23,066 nt of DNA from a virus. The translations under genes were made by a program, and so were the position numbers. Positions within the stretch are counted from its first letter, which is position 1, and each line of letters begins with the position of its first letter. The DNA lies in IMG/VR virus record IMGVR_UViG_3300022925_000190, positions 1 through 23,066 of that record; one strand, written 5' to 3'. Positions 22,006 through 23,066 of this stretch are shown here, one piece after another. The notes beneath the pieces were generated by a model that worked only from the letters and a program-made list of their open reading frames with translations, searched no databases and was not told where the DNA came from.

Positions 22006-22725
22006 CTATATGTTATCTTTATATGCCCAGCCTCTTGTTGCATTAACATAAACTAATGTAAATGCTGCTGTATTTACAGATATAATTAAATCAGCTGCTA
22101 CACCTAAAATATTAGAACTGTTTCTACCGATTGTTAAATTATTAGATGCTAGGTTATTACCACTATCTATAAAATGTACTTCATCACCAACTGATGGTGA
22201 TGCTGGTAAATTAATTGTAACGGGCGCACCAATACCACCTCCAGAAGTATCTACTAAAACTTGATCACCATTGACTGCTGTGTATGTTGCTCCTGGTGTA
22301 ACATATCCTTTATTTCTAATACCTAAATTAATATTTGTGCCATCAGAATAAACTAAATTAGTTGAAGCTACTGGTAAAGTAACACCAGTTCCTGATACTG
22401 TTTTAACTGTTAAAGTAAAAAGAGAAGAAGATCTATCTGTTGCATCTTCTACTACAAAAACTCTTTCAGCAGAATCTGGCATAGTTACCGTTCTATTCGC
22501 TGTTAAAGTTCCGGTTAGTTTAAAATAAAAATTTTTACCATTTGATACTGCACCATTAGATAATGCTAACGCAACATCTGCTGATGCTACATCTACTGCA
22601 ATATATCCTGAAACAGCTTGTTCTAATTGTTGTAAATTAGTATTAGTAATGGTACCCCAAGTACCTGATTTTTCACCAGTTGTAATTAGTTCTAATTTTA
22701 AATCACTCGAATACGTACTAGCCAT
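22006..22725 (-). CDS. Tail-fibre-like protein, 239 aa
   Basis: The opening STYSSDLKLELITTGEKSGTWGTITNTNLQ (residues 3-32) is a signature I recognise from many marine phage tail or fibre proteins. It is followed by beta-rich repeats (FKLTGTLTANRTVTMPDSAE; VTINLPASPSVGDEVHFIDS; ASNNLTIGRNSSNILG). Such modules form trimeric fibres or tail appendages that contact the host surface. There is no chaperone or enzyme domain visible, and 239 aa is short for a complete receptor-binding fibre, so it may be an adaptor or a shaft piece. AAGGAG precedes the ATG, ten bases separate its stop from the 642-aa gene. Confidence 0.85.
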   Translation of the reverse strand: MASTYSSDLKLELITTGEKSGTWGTITNTNLQQLEQAVSGYIAVDVASADVALALSNGAVSNGKNFYFKLTGTLTANRTVTMPDSAERVFVVEDATDRSSSLFTLTVKTVSGTGVTLPVASTNLVYSDGTNINLGIRNKGYVTPGATYTAVNGDQVLVDTSGGGIGAPVTINLPASPSVGDEVHFIDSGNNLASNNLTIGRNSSNILGVAADLIISVNTAAFTLVYVNATRGWAYKDNI

Positions 22726-22734
22726 TTATTCTCC

Positions 22735-22986
22735 TTATGGGTTATCTGGATCTATTGGAATCCAAATACCAGTTGCTCCTGGAATTATTGGGTTCCATGA
22801 TATCACATCTACCGTGTCTGTTGCAAGGTTTATTTGATTACCATTTACAGGAACAGTTGTAACTAATCCAATAGTTGTATTACCTATTGCTACATTTACT
22901 TGAGTACCTGTCGGTTGAACAGTAATATTAACAATACCAACTCCGGCAAAAGGTGCTGCTGCAAATGTGGTTGCTCCAAAAAACAT
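22735..22986 (-). CDS. 83-aa virion-module protein with W-PI-PGA-W-PI ending
   Basis: Small beta-rich protein: Gly/Ala-rich N-terminus (MFFGATTFAAAPFAGVGIVN), several Thr/Val strands, then DVISWNPIIPGATGIWIPID at the C-terminus. The last motif is repeated in the preceding gene (VKKWDGIVPGASQTWVPVQ), so the two look like tandem paralogues. Its ATG overlaps the previous stop as TAATG, and the next gene starts ten bases after its stop, past an AAGGAG site. It is probably a small tail or decoration protein. Function unknown. Confidence 0.7.
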   Translation of the reverse strand: MFFGATTFAAAPFAGVGIVNITVQPTGTQVNVAIGNTTIGLVTTVPVNGNQINLATDTVDVISWNPIIPGATGIWIPIDPDNP

Positions 22987-23066
22987 TATGAACCTCTACT
23001 CGTTTGAACGGGTACCCAAGTTTGACTTGCACCTGGTACAATTCCATCCCATTTTTTAACATTTAC
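22986..23066 (-). CDS. C-terminal end of a paralogue of the 83-aa gene, partial
   Basis: The last 26 codons of a gene whose start lies beyond the right edge: VNVKKWDGIVPGASQTWVPV followed by QTSRGS and TAA. The spacing of W, (I/V)PGA, W and (I/V)P(I/V) matches the end of the 83-aa neighbour, which suggests a tandem duplication. The stop overlaps the neighbour's ATG as TAATG. Too little is present to name it. Confidence 0.7.
   Translation of the reverse strand, partial: VNVKKWDGIVPGASQTWVPVQTSRGS

Noticed and set aside
22006-22725. Intramolecular chaperone or enzymatic fibre domain in the 239-aa fibre-like protein
   Set aside because: No catalytic motif or typical auto-cleavage signature is visible and the protein is too short.
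1-23066. tRNA genes, CRISPR arrays, insertion sequences, integrase and att sites
   Set aside because: No cloverleaf-like segment, regularly spaced repeats, transposase or recombinase motifs were seen; gaps between genes are at most about 70 bases.

Overview
The window looks like part of the genome of a lytic, double-stranded DNA tailed phage of marine plankton. The DNA is strongly AT-rich (about 30% G+C in most stretches I counted by hand), genes are packed with 1- or 4-base overlaps, and the structural proteins are of the kind seen in uncultured ocean phages. Gene content and low G+C fit a podovirus infecting SAR11-type bacteria (HTVC010P-like pelagiphages come to mind). That host guess rests on memory of such phages, not on a search. 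I see no integrase, tRNA, rRNA, CRISPR array or insertion sequence.

All genes but one lie on the minus strand, so the map reads from right to left. 23066-18502 holds tail, fibre and small virion proteins: two tandem short paralogues, a fibre-like protein, a 642-aa tail protein, a 61-aa linker-like protein, a 256-aa Thr/Gly-rich protein and two small proteins. 18459-10307 holds four large proteins likely to form the internal core or DNA-ejection apparatus (304, 305, 320 and 1348 aa), then a 432-aa Gly/Ser-rich protein. 10307-10077 is a 76-aa coiled-coil plus membrane-anchor protein that resembles XhlA-type holin accessory proteins. Capsid, portal and terminase genes are not in the window and probably lie beyond its right end.

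8647-10080 is the only plus-strand gene, a SNF2-family ATPase between the structural and replication modules. It converges on the XhlA-like gene (their stop codons share the tetranucleotide TTAA) and diverges from the replication module.

8586-1446 is the replication module, also minus strand: a 115-aa unknown, a good sigma70-type promoter, a 179-aa coiled-coil protein, a 240-aa protein that may bind single-stranded DNA, an archaeo-eukaryotic-type primase, a UvrD-like superfamily 1 helicase, a DUF3310 protein, a 63-aa unknown and a family A DNA polymerase with 3'-5' exonuclease. Together these could prime, unwind and copy the phage genome. No DnaB-like helicase is present here.

1440-1 is an accessory tail: a 215-aa protein of higher G+C, then a chain of four overlapping or abutting tiny genes (51, 58, 47 and 44 aa, two of them cysteine-rich and probably metal-binding), then a membrane-anchored coiled-coil protein cut by the window edge. 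This microgene cassette is the least explained part of the window. The only gaps between genes are 70 bases or shorter. They hold one convincing promoter, one GC-rich hairpin, one short palindrome and a putative divergent promoter region.
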